From positions 324,926-388,925 of the forward strand of contig JAGVRI010000001.1 in the NCBI GenBank assembly GCA_018606645.1: DNA of 64,000 nt, in the 5' to 3' direction. Every line of letters starts with the position of its first letter. Position 1 is the first letter of the stretch. Below, one piece after another: positions 8,144 to 16,998 of this stretch. The translations under genes were made by a program, and so were the position numbers. Under the pieces are notes generated by a model, which was not told the DNA's origin, did not search any database, and saw only the letters and a program-made list of their open reading frames with translations. Origin of the DNA: Chloroflexota bacterium (GTDB lineage: Bacteria; Chloroflexota; Anaerolineae; JAAYZQ01).

Positions 8144-9886
8144 CTACATCCGCTCCGGCGCCGAGACGCCCATCAGTTTCAGCGTGCGGGCCAGCGCCAG
8201 CTTGGCTGCCTTGACCAGGCGCAAGCGGGCCCGGGTCAGTTCCGCGTCTGCCGGATCGGAGCTGACCACCCGGCAATCCCGGTAGAAGGTATGGAACGCG
8301 GCGGCCAGTTCCTGGGCATAATGGGGCAGATGATGGGGAGCCAGGTTCTCCGCAGCCAGCGCCACCACTTCGGGCAATTCCAGCATCTTGCGGATCAGCG
8401 CCAGTTCCGACGGATGGGTCAGGAGGGATAGATCGGCCTCCTCGTCGGTGCGACCCTGCTCCTCGGCGTAGCGGAGGATGCTGGCGATACGCGCATGGCC
8501 ATACTGGACATAGTAGACCGGATTCTCGTCCGACTGCTGGCGGGCCAGGTCCAGGTCCAGGTCCATCTGGCTGTCGGCGGAGCGGGCCAGCAGGAAAAAG
8601 CGCACCGCATCGGGGCCAATGTCGTCCAACACCTCGCGCAGGTCCACTTGCGTGCCGGCCCGCTTGGAGAGACGCACCTGCTCGCCGCTTTCCAGCAGGG
8701 TGACCATCTGGTAGATATAGAGGGTCAACCGGTCCGGGTCCAGTCCCAGCGCCTTCATCATTGCCTTCATCCGGGGCACATGGCCCTGATGATCGGCCCC
8801 CCAGACGTCAATGACCCATTCGAATCCGCGTTGGACAAATTTGTTATAGTGATAGGCGATATCCGAGGCAAAGTAGCCGGGTTGACCGTTGGACTTGATG
8901 ACCACTTCGTTCTTATCGCCGCCCAGCGCCTGGGCGTTGAACCAGATCGCTCCGTTGGCGGTATAGAGATGGCCTCCCTGGCGCAGAAGAGCCATGACAT
9001 GATCGAAGACGCTCATGCCCAGCTCGGGGCTGAAGGCAGGATCGTACAACGATCGCTCGGAAAACCAATGATCGTAATGGATATTCATCCGCGCACAATC
9101 GTGACGGATCTCCTCCATAGCGATCTGAAGCCCCAGGTCGCGGATGCCGGGCAGCGCCTGTTCATAGGGCATCGTCAGGAAGCGATCGCCTTCCTGCTCG
9201 ATGATCCGCCGCGCCCAGTCAATGATATACTGGCCGCGATACCCGCCTTCGGGGATCTCGCCGGCCCGCAATCCCGATTCAGGAGCCGGATCGCGCCCGA
9301 GCAGTTCGCAGTAGCGGACGTACAGGCTCTCGCCAAAGTTCTCCATCTGATTCCCGGCGTCGTTGACATAGTATTCCCGTTGCACCTGATAGCCGGCTGC
9401 TTCCAGCAGATTGGCGATGCTATCGCCCAGCACCAGATTGCGCCCAAAGCCGACGTGCATCGGCCCGGTGGGGTTGGCGCTGCCAAATTCGACCTGGACC
9501 CGCCGGCCGCGCCCCAGGTCCACGCAGCCAAACCTCTCCCCAGCCTCCAGGATCGCGTCCACCTGGTGGGCCAGCCAGCCGTCGTCCAGCGTGATGTTGA
9601 TAAACCCCGGCGGCGCGACCTCAACCCGCCCGATAAAGGGAGCCCGTTCGAGATGCTGGACAATGCGTCGGGCCACCTCCAGCGGCGTCAGGGGCGGGGC
9701 CTGAGTGACCGCGCGGCTGATATGGCTCATCATCTTGAGCGGATGGCTGGTGGCATAGTCTCCGTGCTCAGTCCGGCGGGGCCGTTCGATGACGACGTTC
9801 GGGATCTCGGTTGCCGGCAGGCTGCCCTGCCGCTGCGCCTCGGCGGTGGCTTCATAGATGAGCCGGGCCAGAGTCTCTCGGATCAA
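8144..9886 (-). CDS. argS: Arginyl-tRNA synthetase
   Basis: Class I aminoacyl-tRNA synthetase charging tRNA-Arg (580 aa). The HIGH-like signature is NPTGPMHVGFGRNLVLGDS (~119-137). The KMSKS loop appears as RLSKRAG, as expected since ArgRS often lacks the canonical lysine. An N-terminal Add1-type tRNA-binding domain precedes and a DALR anticodon-binding domain ends the protein (YRDCRVV ... LVKAAKLALARTLKLMGV). The chosen start is TTG at 9886, supported by GGAGGG 4-9 nt upstream; no ATG fits. It follows polA by 12 nt and is probably translationally linked to it. Confidence 0.95.
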   Translation of the reverse strand: MIRETLARLIYEATAEAQRQGSLPATEIPNVVIERPRRTEHGDYATSHPLKMMSHISRAVTQAPPLTPLEVARRIVQHLERAPFIGRVEVAPPGFINITLDDGWLAHQVDAILEAGERFGCVDLGRGRRVQVEFGSANPTGPMHVGFGRNLVLGDSIANLLEAAGYQVQREYYVNDAGNQMENFGESLYVRYCELLGRDPAPESGLRAGEIPEGGYRGQYIIDWARRIIEQEGDRFLTMPYEQALPGIRDLGLQIAMEEIRHDCARMNIHYDHWFSERSLYDPAFSPELGMSVFDHVMALLRQGGHLYTANGAIWFNAQALGGDKNEVVIKSNGQPGYFASDIAYHYNKFVQRGFEWVIDVWGADHQGHVPRMKAMMKALGLDPDRLTLYIYQMVTLLESGEQVRLSKRAGTQVDLREVLDDIGPDAVRFFLLARSADSQMDLDLDLARQQSDENPVYYVQYGHARIASILRYAEEQGRTDEEADLSLLTHPSELALIRKMLELPEVVALAAENLAPHHLPHYAQELAAAFHTFYRDCRVVSSDPADAELTRARLRLVKAAKLALARTLKLMGVSAPERM

Positions 9887-9898
9887 CGTTCCCTCCTC

Positions 9899-12664
9899 TT
9901 AACCGTGCGGGTATTCGTTCATTTCCAGCCAGTTGCGCCCCACTTTGACATCCACCTTGAGCGGGGCCTTCAGTAAATAGGCGCCCTCCATGATGCGGAC
10001 CACCAATGGAGCGACGGTATCCAGTTCCGCTTTCGGGACCTCCAGCACCAGTTCGTCGTGGACCTGAAGGATCATCCGGCTGCGCAGGCCCTGCGCTTTC
10101 AGTTCGCGCCACAGGCGGTTCATGGCCACTTTCAGGATATCGGCGGCCGATCCCTGGATCGGGGCGTTGATGGCCATGCGGTAGGCTGCCTCGCGCACAT
10201 TGTGGTGGACCTGAGCGCCGCTGGTCAGTTCCGGGAAATACCGCCGACGTCCCAGCAATGTTTCAACGTACCCCTGTTCCCTGGCCTGCTGCCGGGTCCG
10301 TTCGATATACTCTTTGATCTTGGGGTAGGTTTTGAAATAGGTCTGGATAAAGGCCTCTGCCTCCTCCGGGGTAAGCTGCGTCCGCTCCGAAAGGCCGTAG
10401 CCGGTCACCCCATAGCTGATGGCAAAGTTGGTCATTTTCGCCACCCGCCGCTGGAGCGGCGTCACCTCCTCCAGTGGAATGCCGTAGATGGCCGCCGCCG
10501 TGCTGGCGTGGATATCCTCGCCCCGGGCAAAGGCGGCCAGCATGGCCGGGTCCTCAGAGATGTGGGCCAGGATGCGCAATTCGACCTGCGAATAATCGGC
10601 GGCCAGCAGCAGCCATCCCTCTTCGGCGACGAACGCGGCGCGGATCTCACGGCCGACGTCGGTCCGGATCGGAATGTTCTGCAGGTTGGGGTTGGAGGAG
10701 GAAAAGCGGCCGGTGACCGAGCCGGTCTGGTTGTAGGAGGTGTGGACCCGGCCGGTGCGGGGGTTGATCAGCGCCGGCAGGGCATCCACATAGGTGCCCT
10801 TTAGTTTGGAGAGCTGGCGGTGTTCCAGGATCAGTTCCACCACCGGATGTTTGCCGCGCAGCTTTTCCAGCACATCGGCCGCGGTCGAATAGTGGCCCGA
10901 CACCCCCTTGCGCATGCCGGGCAGGGTCAGGCCCATCTCCTGAAAGAGGGTCGCGCTGAGCTGCTGAGGGGAATTGATATTGAGCGGATGCCCGACCAGA
11001 TCCTCGATCTGCCGCTGCAGTTCATTGAGGCGCTCGCCCATCTGCCGGCTCATCGCCTCCAGGACCTTGGCGTCCAGTTTGACCCCGGTGCGCTGCATCT
11101 CGACAATGACCGGGATCAGCGGCATCTCGACGTCGGTAAAGAGCGACCAGAGCGCCTTCTCCTGCAACTCGGCCTGGAGGATGTGGGCCAGGCGGAGCGT
11201 CATATCGGCGTCGGCGCAGGCATAGGGCGCCACCTGGGAGACCGGCACCCGGTCCATCGAGACCTGCTTCTTGCCGCTGCCGATCAGCTCTTCAATGGGG
11301 GTCATTTCCACCCCCAGCCGGCTCCAGGCCAGGTTCTTCAGCCCCAGGTTGCGACTGCTCGGATTGAGCAGCCACTCGGCGATCATCGTATCACAGGTGA
11401 GCGGACTGACCTCCAGGCCCTGCTCGGCCAGCACCGTCAGGTCGTAATTGGCGTTGTGGGCGTACTTGGGCAGGACCGGGTTCTGGAGTAGGGGCTTCAA
11501 CCGGGATACGACTTCTGCCAACGGCAGGTTGGCATCGGACTTGTGGCCCACCGGGATGTACAACCCGCTGCCTTCCCGGCCGCTGAGGGCGATGCCAACC
11601 AGCCGGGCGGCCATTGGGTCGGTGCTGGTGCACTCGACATCCACGACCACGGCTTCCGCCTGGCTCAGCTCGGCGATCACCTGGTCGAGCGTTTCCAGGC
11701 TATCCACGGTCCGATAGTCCCCCAGTTTTTGGGTGGGGGGTGGCGGCCCCGCTTCCGCAAAGAGGGGCATCTGCGCCGGCGCTTCCGCTTCGCGGGCCGG
11801 AGGCAGTCGGTTCAGGAGTGCGCGGAACTCCAATTCGCGGAACAGCTCCACCACCCGCTCGCGGTCAATCGGTCGGACCCGGCATGATTCCAGGTCGAGG
11901 GTCACCGGCACATCCTCCACCAGGGTCACCAGTCGCTTGCTCATGAAGGCGCTCTCGCGGCCCTGTTCCAACGCCTGCCGAAAGCGCGCGCTGCTCACCT
12001 CGTCCAGGTGTTCATAGAGGTTCTCGACGCTGCCGTACTGCTGCAATAGAGCCGTTGCGGTCTTGTCGCCGATCCCCTTCACGCCGGGGACATTGTCGCT
12101 GGGATCGCCGACCAGGGCTTTGAGGTCCACCAGTTGCTTCGGTTCCAACCCGTAACGCTGACGAATGCCCTCCTCGTCATAGATGACCGTGTCGCCGAAC
12201 TGGCGGCGCGAGGTGAGCACCCGGACGTGAGGGCCGATGAGCTGAAAGGTATCGGTATCGCCGGTGACAATCAGCACCTCCAGGCCCTGAGCGACCGCCT
12301 GGCGGGTCAACGCCGCCAGTACGTCATCGGCCTCATATCCCTCCACCGAATAGACGGGGATGTGAAAGGCGTCCAGCAGTTGCTGGATCCGCTCGAACTG
12401 AATCTGCAGGTCATCGGGCATCTCGCGGCGGTTGGCCTTGTACTCCAGATAGGCGTCATGGCGGAAAGTGCGCCCCCGGTCAAAGGCGACTGCCAGGTAA
12501 TCGGGTTGTTCATCGCGCAGCACGTTGAGCAACATCGAGGCAAAGCCGAACACGGCGTTGGTCAGTTCGCCTCGAGAGGAGGCCATATCGGCCGGCAGAG
12601 CAAAGTAAGCGCGATAGATCAGGGCGTGGCCGTCGATCAACACCAACTTGGCGCGCTGGGTCAT
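9899..12664 (-). CDS. polA: DNA polymerase I
   Basis: Repair and Okazaki-fragment-processing polymerase (921 aa). Three domains in order: 5'-3' exonuclease (~1-290, LVLIDGHALIYRAYFALP and GYEADDVLA), 3'-5' exonuclease (~320-510) and family A polymerase (~520-921). Proofreading looks intact: Exo I DVECTS, Exo II HNANYD and Exo III YACAD keep the carboxylates. Polymerase motifs A (DYSQVELRILAHISEDP), B (KMTNFAISYG) and C (QVHDELVLEVP) are complete. The frame is open 71 codons further upstream, but ATG 12664 has AGGAGG and matches the family start. A promoter lies about 120 nt upstream. Confidence 0.97.
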   Translation of the reverse strand: MTQRAKLVLIDGHALIYRAYFALPADMASSRGELTNAVFGFASMLLNVLRDEQPDYLAVAFDRGRTFRHDAYLEYKANRREMPDDLQIQFERIQQLLDAFHIPVYSVEGYEADDVLAALTRQAVAQGLEVLIVTGDTDTFQLIGPHVRVLTSRRQFGDTVIYDEEGIRQRYGLEPKQLVDLKALVGDPSDNVPGVKGIGDKTATALLQQYGSVENLYEHLDEVSSARFRQALEQGRESAFMSKRLVTLVEDVPVTLDLESCRVRPIDRERVVELFRELEFRALLNRLPPAREAEAPAQMPLFAEAGPPPPTQKLGDYRTVDSLETLDQVIAELSQAEAVVVDVECTSTDPMAARLVGIALSGREGSGLYIPVGHKSDANLPLAEVVSRLKPLLQNPVLPKYAHNANYDLTVLAEQGLEVSPLTCDTMIAEWLLNPSSRNLGLKNLAWSRLGVEMTPIEELIGSGKKQVSMDRVPVSQVAPYACADADMTLRLAHILQAELQEKALWSLFTDVEMPLIPVIVEMQRTGVKLDAKVLEAMSRQMGERLNELQRQIEDLVGHPLNINSPQQLSATLFQEMGLTLPGMRKGVSGHYSTAADVLEKLRGKHPVVELILEHRQLSKLKGTYVDALPALINPRTGRVHTSYNQTGSVTGRFSSSNPNLQNIPIRTDVGREIRAAFVAEEGWLLLAADYSQVELRILAHISEDPAMLAAFARGEDIHASTAAAIYGIPLEEVTPLQRRVAKMTNFAISYGVTGYGLSERTQLTPEEAEAFIQTYFKTYPKIKEYIERTRQQAREQGYVETLLGRRRYFPELTSGAQVHHNVREAAYRMAINAPIQGSAADILKVAMNRLWRELKAQGLRSRMILQVHDELVLEVPKAELDTVAPLVVRIMEGAYLLKAPLKVDVKVGRNWLEMNEYPHG

Positions 12665-12784
12665 CTGCTCCTCCTGAATGCTTGCGCCGGACTCGGCGAG
12701 AATCCGGCGCGGAATTGGATCGCTCATTCCATGGCAGGCCGGAACCGGTACCAGGATGGCGCAGCGTTCTGCCACTGCGGTTCC

Positions 12785-12813
12785 ATTATACCGCAGAGGG
12801 GAGCGGAGGGCAA
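12785..12813 (-). promoter_or_regulatory. Sigma70-type promoter of polA-argS
   Basis: Minus strand TTGCCC (12813-12808), 17 nt, TATAAT (12790-12785). The leader to the polA ATG would be about 115 nt. The 426-nt gap between polA and res (12665-13090) otherwise holds one copy of the palindromic repeat (12910-12979) and no convincing gene. Confidence 0.75.
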
Positions 12814-12909
12814 ATGATGAGGGGGAGGCTTGTTTCGCGCAAGGTACATTGCATCCGCGTCTGGTGGCGGGCCACACCCCCCCTCAAAAGAGCCGATCTT
12901 TGCACCCCA

Positions 12910-12979
12910 CCTTATCCCCCAGCCCCCTTCCCCTCCCCGCACGCAGAGAGGGGAAGGGAGTGCAGGGGTAAGGGCGAGG
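12910..12979. repeat. GC-rich palindromic repeat, copy A (intergenic)
   Basis: CTTCCCCTC...GAGGGGAAG arms around a short centre, with outer arms rich in CCCC/GGGG, between polA and res. Same family as copies B-I (15257, 17232, 17598, 18796, 19236, 19696, 19897, 36445). Sequence between the arms varies; arm composition is conserved. Confidence 0.75.
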
Positions 12980-13090
12980 TAAGGGATGAGCCATTTTCTG
13001 GGAAGGGCATGCGCGCTCCCCCGGGGTCGAGGCTTCCGCCGGATACGCCGCCCTGAAGGCTCGACTCGTGGAGGGAGCGGAGCGGCGTCA

Positions 13091-16000
13091 TCAGGCGCGA
13101 GCCTGAGTTGGCTGCTCAAACAGGAGTCTCATATAGTCGTAATCCGGCCCGCGCTCTCGAAAAAGGATGTGCTTCTCCGCAAACCTGGCGCGATCCCAAG
13201 TTCCATCACCATAACGCCGATAAAGTTCCTCGTATGGCGTGGCAGAGATGATGAAGGCGTCCAGCGAGACGTCATGGCGTCCACTGCGTCTCCCGATCTC
13301 CGCCGCCAGCGCCGGCAACCGCTCCCACAAGTGCACTTTTTCGTCCAAATCATAGGCTTTGGCGTGGAGCATACCGTGCGGTTCAATGAAGATGATGCGC
13401 TGCTTGCGGTTTTCCACCAACCACAAGATGAAGTCCGGATAAAAGCGTCGCTCCTCAAAGAAGCCTATTCCATAGCCGTGGCTCAGGTTGCGCAGCAAGA
13501 AGATCTCCTTGCCCGACAGAGACTTGTCTTTCTCTGTGTTCCAGAATTCTCGCAGGTCGCGCACAAAGCCCGCTTCGCTGTCCTTCAATCCCGGCGGGGC
13601 GATCTGCGCCTTCTCTGGTATATCCACCAGCAGGGGTTGATAGATGTGGCGGTCAAAATGAATGCGCGGCAGGCCGGCGTTTTCTTGCGAGAGTAATCGC
13701 TCTTTCTCTTCGAGAAGTCTCCGAACGGTATTGATCAATTGCTGTTCCGAGTGTGGTATGCGAACCACATAGCCCGCTTTCTCTTCGCGCAGGCCTTGCG
13801 GCTTGAAACCCAGATTGGGATCGTTCTTATCGAGCGGTCGATAGACCATCGTCTGCTCATCCCACTGCTCGTGCCGCGTCTGATAGAACCGGTCCACGTA
13901 ACGGCAAAGAAGTTGGGTCACGGCTTGCTGAAGCAAAGGGCGGTCTTTGAACGATTGGGGCGCAAATACGTTCTCATCGGCAATGACGATACAGACGGGG
14001 ATGTTCTTGTCGTTGCGCAGGACAATAATCTGACGCAGCGTCTCCGGCTGAATGACCAGATTGGTCAGTCCTTTGCGCATCTTATACGCCAGCAGGTCAA
14101 GATAGGCCTGCTGCCAGTCCACCCAGGCCAGGCTTTCGGGCGGAATGGGACGTGCCTGCCCGGCGCGCACATCAGTGGTGTGCAGGCCCAGGCGCGTGCT
14201 TTCCATCGCCTGTACCCTCACCGATAGGTCCACCTGAACGGAGACGGATGAATCCGGTTCAAGAAGCAGAGTTGTCTCGTGGGCAAAATCGCGGCCATCG
14301 GGCGGACGCGGTACAACCAGGCCGCGCTGAAGGAATTGTTCGTTGGCCCAAACGAAGAGCGGCAGTTCGATGGCCGGTTCGACCTCCACGCCCTCGCGTT
14401 CCAGGTAGTCGCGGAATTGCGCCATGTAGTTGGCGCGCACGGCGAAAATGTTGAGCGTCTCCAGCAGACGGATGTGTTTGGGATGCGTCCCCTCCAGCGC
14501 CGCGCTGCGTTTGAGGCTCATTCCGTGGCCCTTCAAACGCACACCCCGGCCAAAGAGCTGGATGATCTGTGACCCTTCCTGCCGCCCGATGTTCAAGAGG
14601 CCCATGCTGGCCACCCGCCAGGAGTTCCAGCCCTCCATGAATTTCTTGGCGCCGATGAGGATGTGAATGCCCGAATCGGAGCGGTTGATGCACTCGAAGA
14701 GCGAGGCGGCGATGGCATCCTGTTCTTGCACGATTTCCGGCGCGTTGGCTTCGACTAGTTTCTTGAAGTCAGTCGTGTCGCCGATGTAAATGAGGCCAAA
14801 GTACTCCTCGGCGCCCGCCGCCTTGAGGCCCAATTCACCGGGGCTGGATTTGATGTCGGCGAGGTGCAGTCCGCCGCCTGCCGGCGCGTGAAAAAGGCGC
14901 CGGAGGATGTCATCGTAAATCGCTGATGGCTTCAGCCCCGCTTCCCGCAATGCCGGAAAGCGCCCGGCAAACACGTCGCTGCCATCCGGCGCGTTCAGGC
15001 CGGTTTTGCCTTTGAGGAGGGTGTCAAGCGTTGAGATGGCCCATTTGCGGTCGCTCAGCACGCGATGCAGGAAGCGCACGACGGTCAGCACGTCGCTGCG
15101 TGGCTGTTTGTTTTCCGTATAAACGGCGTTGACTGTGCTGCCCACGAAGACCCAGAGCGGCTTCTCCAGGTTGTAGGGACGCAGGGCGTCTGGCTCCTCT
15201 TCGTAGAGCCGCATTTGCTCGTAGAAGGAAAGCAGGTTGCCTAGCAGCAGAATGTCTCCCTCACCCCAGCCCTCTCCCCGGCGGGGAGAGGGGAGCACGT
15301 CGCGCAGATTCAAGATGCGAAAGTCTTTGCCAAAGCCGTCGCCGTAGAAGTACTTGTAGGAGTAGTCGAAGACGATGGCCTTGCCATATTCGGCGGTGAG
15401 GGGATCGTTGCGCGCTGCCGAGAGCGCCTGCCCAAAGGTGGCAGAGTACTCGAAGGTGAAACCGGTTGCCCCCAGCGCGTCGCGGTAGCCTCGCCAGGCC
15501 TCGCCGCCGGAGCCTTTGTGCCCCTCGTCCACGAAGATGAGATTGCGCCCCTCGAAGGCATCCACCGGCACGCTCACGCCCCCGCCGCGCTTTTCCTCCA
15601 CCAGTTTAGTGATCTCGATGACTTGCACCTCGTTCCGGCTGCCGCCCCACAGGCCGCCGGCGTTCAGGTCAAAGCGCCGCGCTGGAATGCCGGAGGCGGC
15701 CAGTTCCGCCAGGTGTTGCTCGCTCAGGCCCTCGTTGGGGGTAATCAGCAGGATGTTATCCAGCGGCGGGCGAGTCGCCGACTCGCCCGCACAGTAATGC
15801 AGAAACTGGTAGTAGTTGAGGTGCAGGAGCAGGGTCTTGCCGCTGCCGGTCGCCATCCAGAAGGCCAGTTTGGTCAGGTCGCCTTCGGTGAAGGGTTCGT
15901 CCTGGGCTTCAACGGACAAACGGCGGGCATTGCGTTGGGCGATAAAGGCGTTCAGGTCAGCCAGCAGTCGTGCTCTCGCATTGAAGAGGCGGTCGAGGAC

Positions 16001-16357
16001 GATTTCGGTGTAGAGCGCCGCCAGGTGCTGGAAGTAGCGCAAAGTGATTTTTTCGGTGCGGCCGCGGTTGATTCTCTCCAGATGCCGGTGGATGTTTTCA
16101 TCATAGCGCGCTAGATCCTCGGCCGGAATCTTGACCTGACTGCCGCGGGCGATGAGGTGATGGTAGAGAAAACTGCGCCCATCCGCGCCAAAGCCTTCAG
16201 CCACACGCTTGCAGTCTTCCAGCAACTCACGGTTGCTCCGGTAACCCAGCAGGCTGTTCAGCCAAGCCAGCAGGACCAGCCGGTTTTCGAGTTTGACCCA
16301 TTGTGGAAGGCCACTGGGAGCAGGAGGCGATGAGGGCGAGGACCGACGCGACATCAT
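13091..16357 (-). CDS. res: Type III-like restriction enzyme Res subunit (SF2 helicase-nuclease)
   Basis: 1088-aa DEAD/DEAH-type translocase with C-terminal nuclease-like region, the presumed restriction partner of mod. Walker A ATGSGKT is at ~169-175 and the Walker B-type box FVDEGHKG at ~275-282; a helicase C domain follows ([26 protein letters not shown]). Near the C-terminus YPDF ... IIFIEPHG resembles a PD-(D/E)xK core, but the position usually held by Lys is His, so cleavage competence is uncertain; this may be a subfamily variant. A palindromic repeat (15257-15296) is read in frame as [12 protein letters not shown] at ~354-367. The start overlaps the hepT stop by 4 nt, so it is coupled to mod-mntA-hepT. 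Confidence 0.85.
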   Translation of the reverse strand: MMSRRSSPSSPPAPSGLPQWVKLENRLVLLAWLNSLLGYRSNRELLEDCKRVAEGFGADGRSFLYHHLIARGSQVKIPAEDLARYDENIHRHLERINRGRTEKITLRYFQHLAALYTEIVLDRLFNARARLLADLNAFIAQRNARRLSVEAQDEPFTEGDLTKLAFWMATGSGKTLLLHLNYYQFLHYCAGESATRPPLDNILLITPNEGLSEQHLAELAASGIPARRFDLNAGGLWGGSRNEVQVIEITKLVEEKRGGGVSVPVDAFEGRNLIFVDEGHKGSGGEAWRGYRDALGATGFTFEYSATFGQALSAARNDPLTAEYGKAIVFDYSYKYFYGDGFGKDFRILNLRDVLPSPRRGEGWGEGDILLLGNLLSFYEQMRLYEEEPDALRPYNLEKPLWVFVGSTVNAVYTENKQPRSDVLTVVRFLHRVLSDRKWAISTLDTLLKGKTGLNAPDGSDVFAGRFPALREAGLKPSAIYDDILRRLFHAPAGGGLHLADIKSSPGELGLKAAGAEEYFGLIYIGDTTDFKKLVEANAPEIVQEQDAIAASLFECINRSDSGIHILIGAKKFMEGWNSWRVASMGLLNIGRQEGSQIIQLFGRGVRLKGHGMSLKRSAALEGTHPKHIRLLETLNIFAVRANYMAQFRDYLEREGVEVEPAIELPLFVWANEQFLQRGLVVPRPPDGRDFAHETTLLLEPDSSVSVQVDLSVRVQAMESTRLGLHTTDVRAGQARPIPPESLAWVDWQQAYLDLLAYKMRKGLTNLVIQPETLRQIIVLRNDKNIPVCIVIADENVFAPQSFKDRPLLQQAVTQLLCRYVDRFYQTRHEQWDEQTMVYRPLDKNDPNLGFKPQGLREEKAGYVVRIPHSEQQLINTVRRLLEEKERLLSQENAGLPRIHFDRHIYQPLLVDIPEKAQIAPPGLKDSEAGFVRDLREFWNTEKDKSLSGKEIFLLRNLSHGYGIGFFEERRFYPDFILWLVENRKQRIIFIEPHGMLHAKAYDLDEKVHLWERLPALAAEIGRRSGRHDVSLDAFIISATPYEELYRRYGDGTWDRARFAEKHILFRERGPDYDYMRLLFEQPTQARA
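15257..15296. repeat. GC-rich palindromic repeat, copy B (inside res)
   Basis: CCTCTCCCC-GGC-GGGGAGAGG core embedded in frame in the res coding sequence, translated [13 protein letters not shown]. Lies between the helicase core lobes of Res, in a probable surface loop. Confidence 0.8.
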
Positions 16358-16695
16358 GATTCCTCCGGGGGCACCAAAGGCTCAAGCATCTGGATCACGG
16401 CAGGGACGTCTTCTTGCACAATCTCCCACATCCTGACCAGATCGAGATGGAAGTAATCGTGCGCAATCCGATGCCGCAGCGCAACGATCTCGCGCCATGG
16501 GACCTCGGGATGAGCAGTTTTGGTCTCTTCGGAGACCTTGCGCGCCGCTTCGCCAATGTTCTCCAGCGCTTTGGCGATAGCGTGCTGGTGAAGGGAACTG
16601 TTCTGAAACTCCTCCCAGGTCAGCGCCTTGCTAAACTCACGGGCTTCCCGAGCGGCAATCAACATGTCCAACAAATAGGCCTCATCCCGCCACAT
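16354..16695 (-). CDS. hepT: HEPN-domain RNase-type toxin (HepT/DUF86 family)
   Basis: 113-aa all-alpha HEPN protein. The catalytic Rx4H motif is visible as R74-HRIA-H79 followed by DYF, the typical DUF86 HepT ending, so the RNase centre looks intact. HepT proteins pair with a MNT nucleotidyltransferase that blocks them by AMPylating a Tyr near the active site; Y81 in HDYF is in the expected place. The gene overlaps mntA by 14 nt upstream and res by 4 nt downstream, and sits between mod and res. Confidence 0.85.
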   Translation of the reverse strand: MWRDEAYLLDMLIAAREAREFSKALTWEEFQNSSLHQHAIAKALENIGEAARKVSEETKTAHPEVPWREIVALRHRIAHDYFHLDLVRMWEIVQEDVPAVIQMLEPLVPPEES

Positions 16696-16996
16696 ACACC
16701 CGCTCCATATGACTCAGGATGTGCTTCCGGCGAATGTAGTTTTTGCTTTGCTCAACCTGTCGCCGCTCGACCAGATCGACCTTGCGGCCAAAAATCACCT
16801 CTAGCTCGTGGATCATCTCCAACCATTGCCGAAACGACCACTTCACCCCAGGCTCGAGCGCGATCATGACATCCACGTCGCTATCCGGAAAAAAGTCCTC
16901 GCGCAGAGCAGACCCGAAGATGGCGAACTCAACAATGTGCCAGCGGCGGCAAAAGTCGGCGATCGCTTCGTGGGGCACGTTGATCTGCAACGACAT
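16682..16996 (-). CDS. mntA: MNT-domain nucleotidyltransferase antitoxin
   Basis: 104-aa minimal nucleotidyltransferase. The pol-beta-fold signature is present: GS at residues 28-29, the paired metal-binding Asp D40/D42 (DSDVDV) and a third carboxylate near D74 (KVDLV). In characterised MntA-HepT pairs this protein AMPylates HepT and acts as antitoxin. It starts 2 nt after the mod stop and overlaps hepT, so the TA pair is an internal part of the mod-res operon. Confidence 0.85.
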   Translation of the reverse strand: MSLQINVPHEAIADFCRRWHIVEFAIFGSALREDFFPDSDVDVMIALEPGVKWSFRQWLEMIHELEVIFGRKVDLVERRQVEQSKNYIRRKHILSHMERVYVAG

Positions 16997-16998
16997 GG

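Noticed and set aside
8495-9976. 493-aa rightward open frame
   Set aside because: Fully antisense to argS, which has clear motifs; no start signals.
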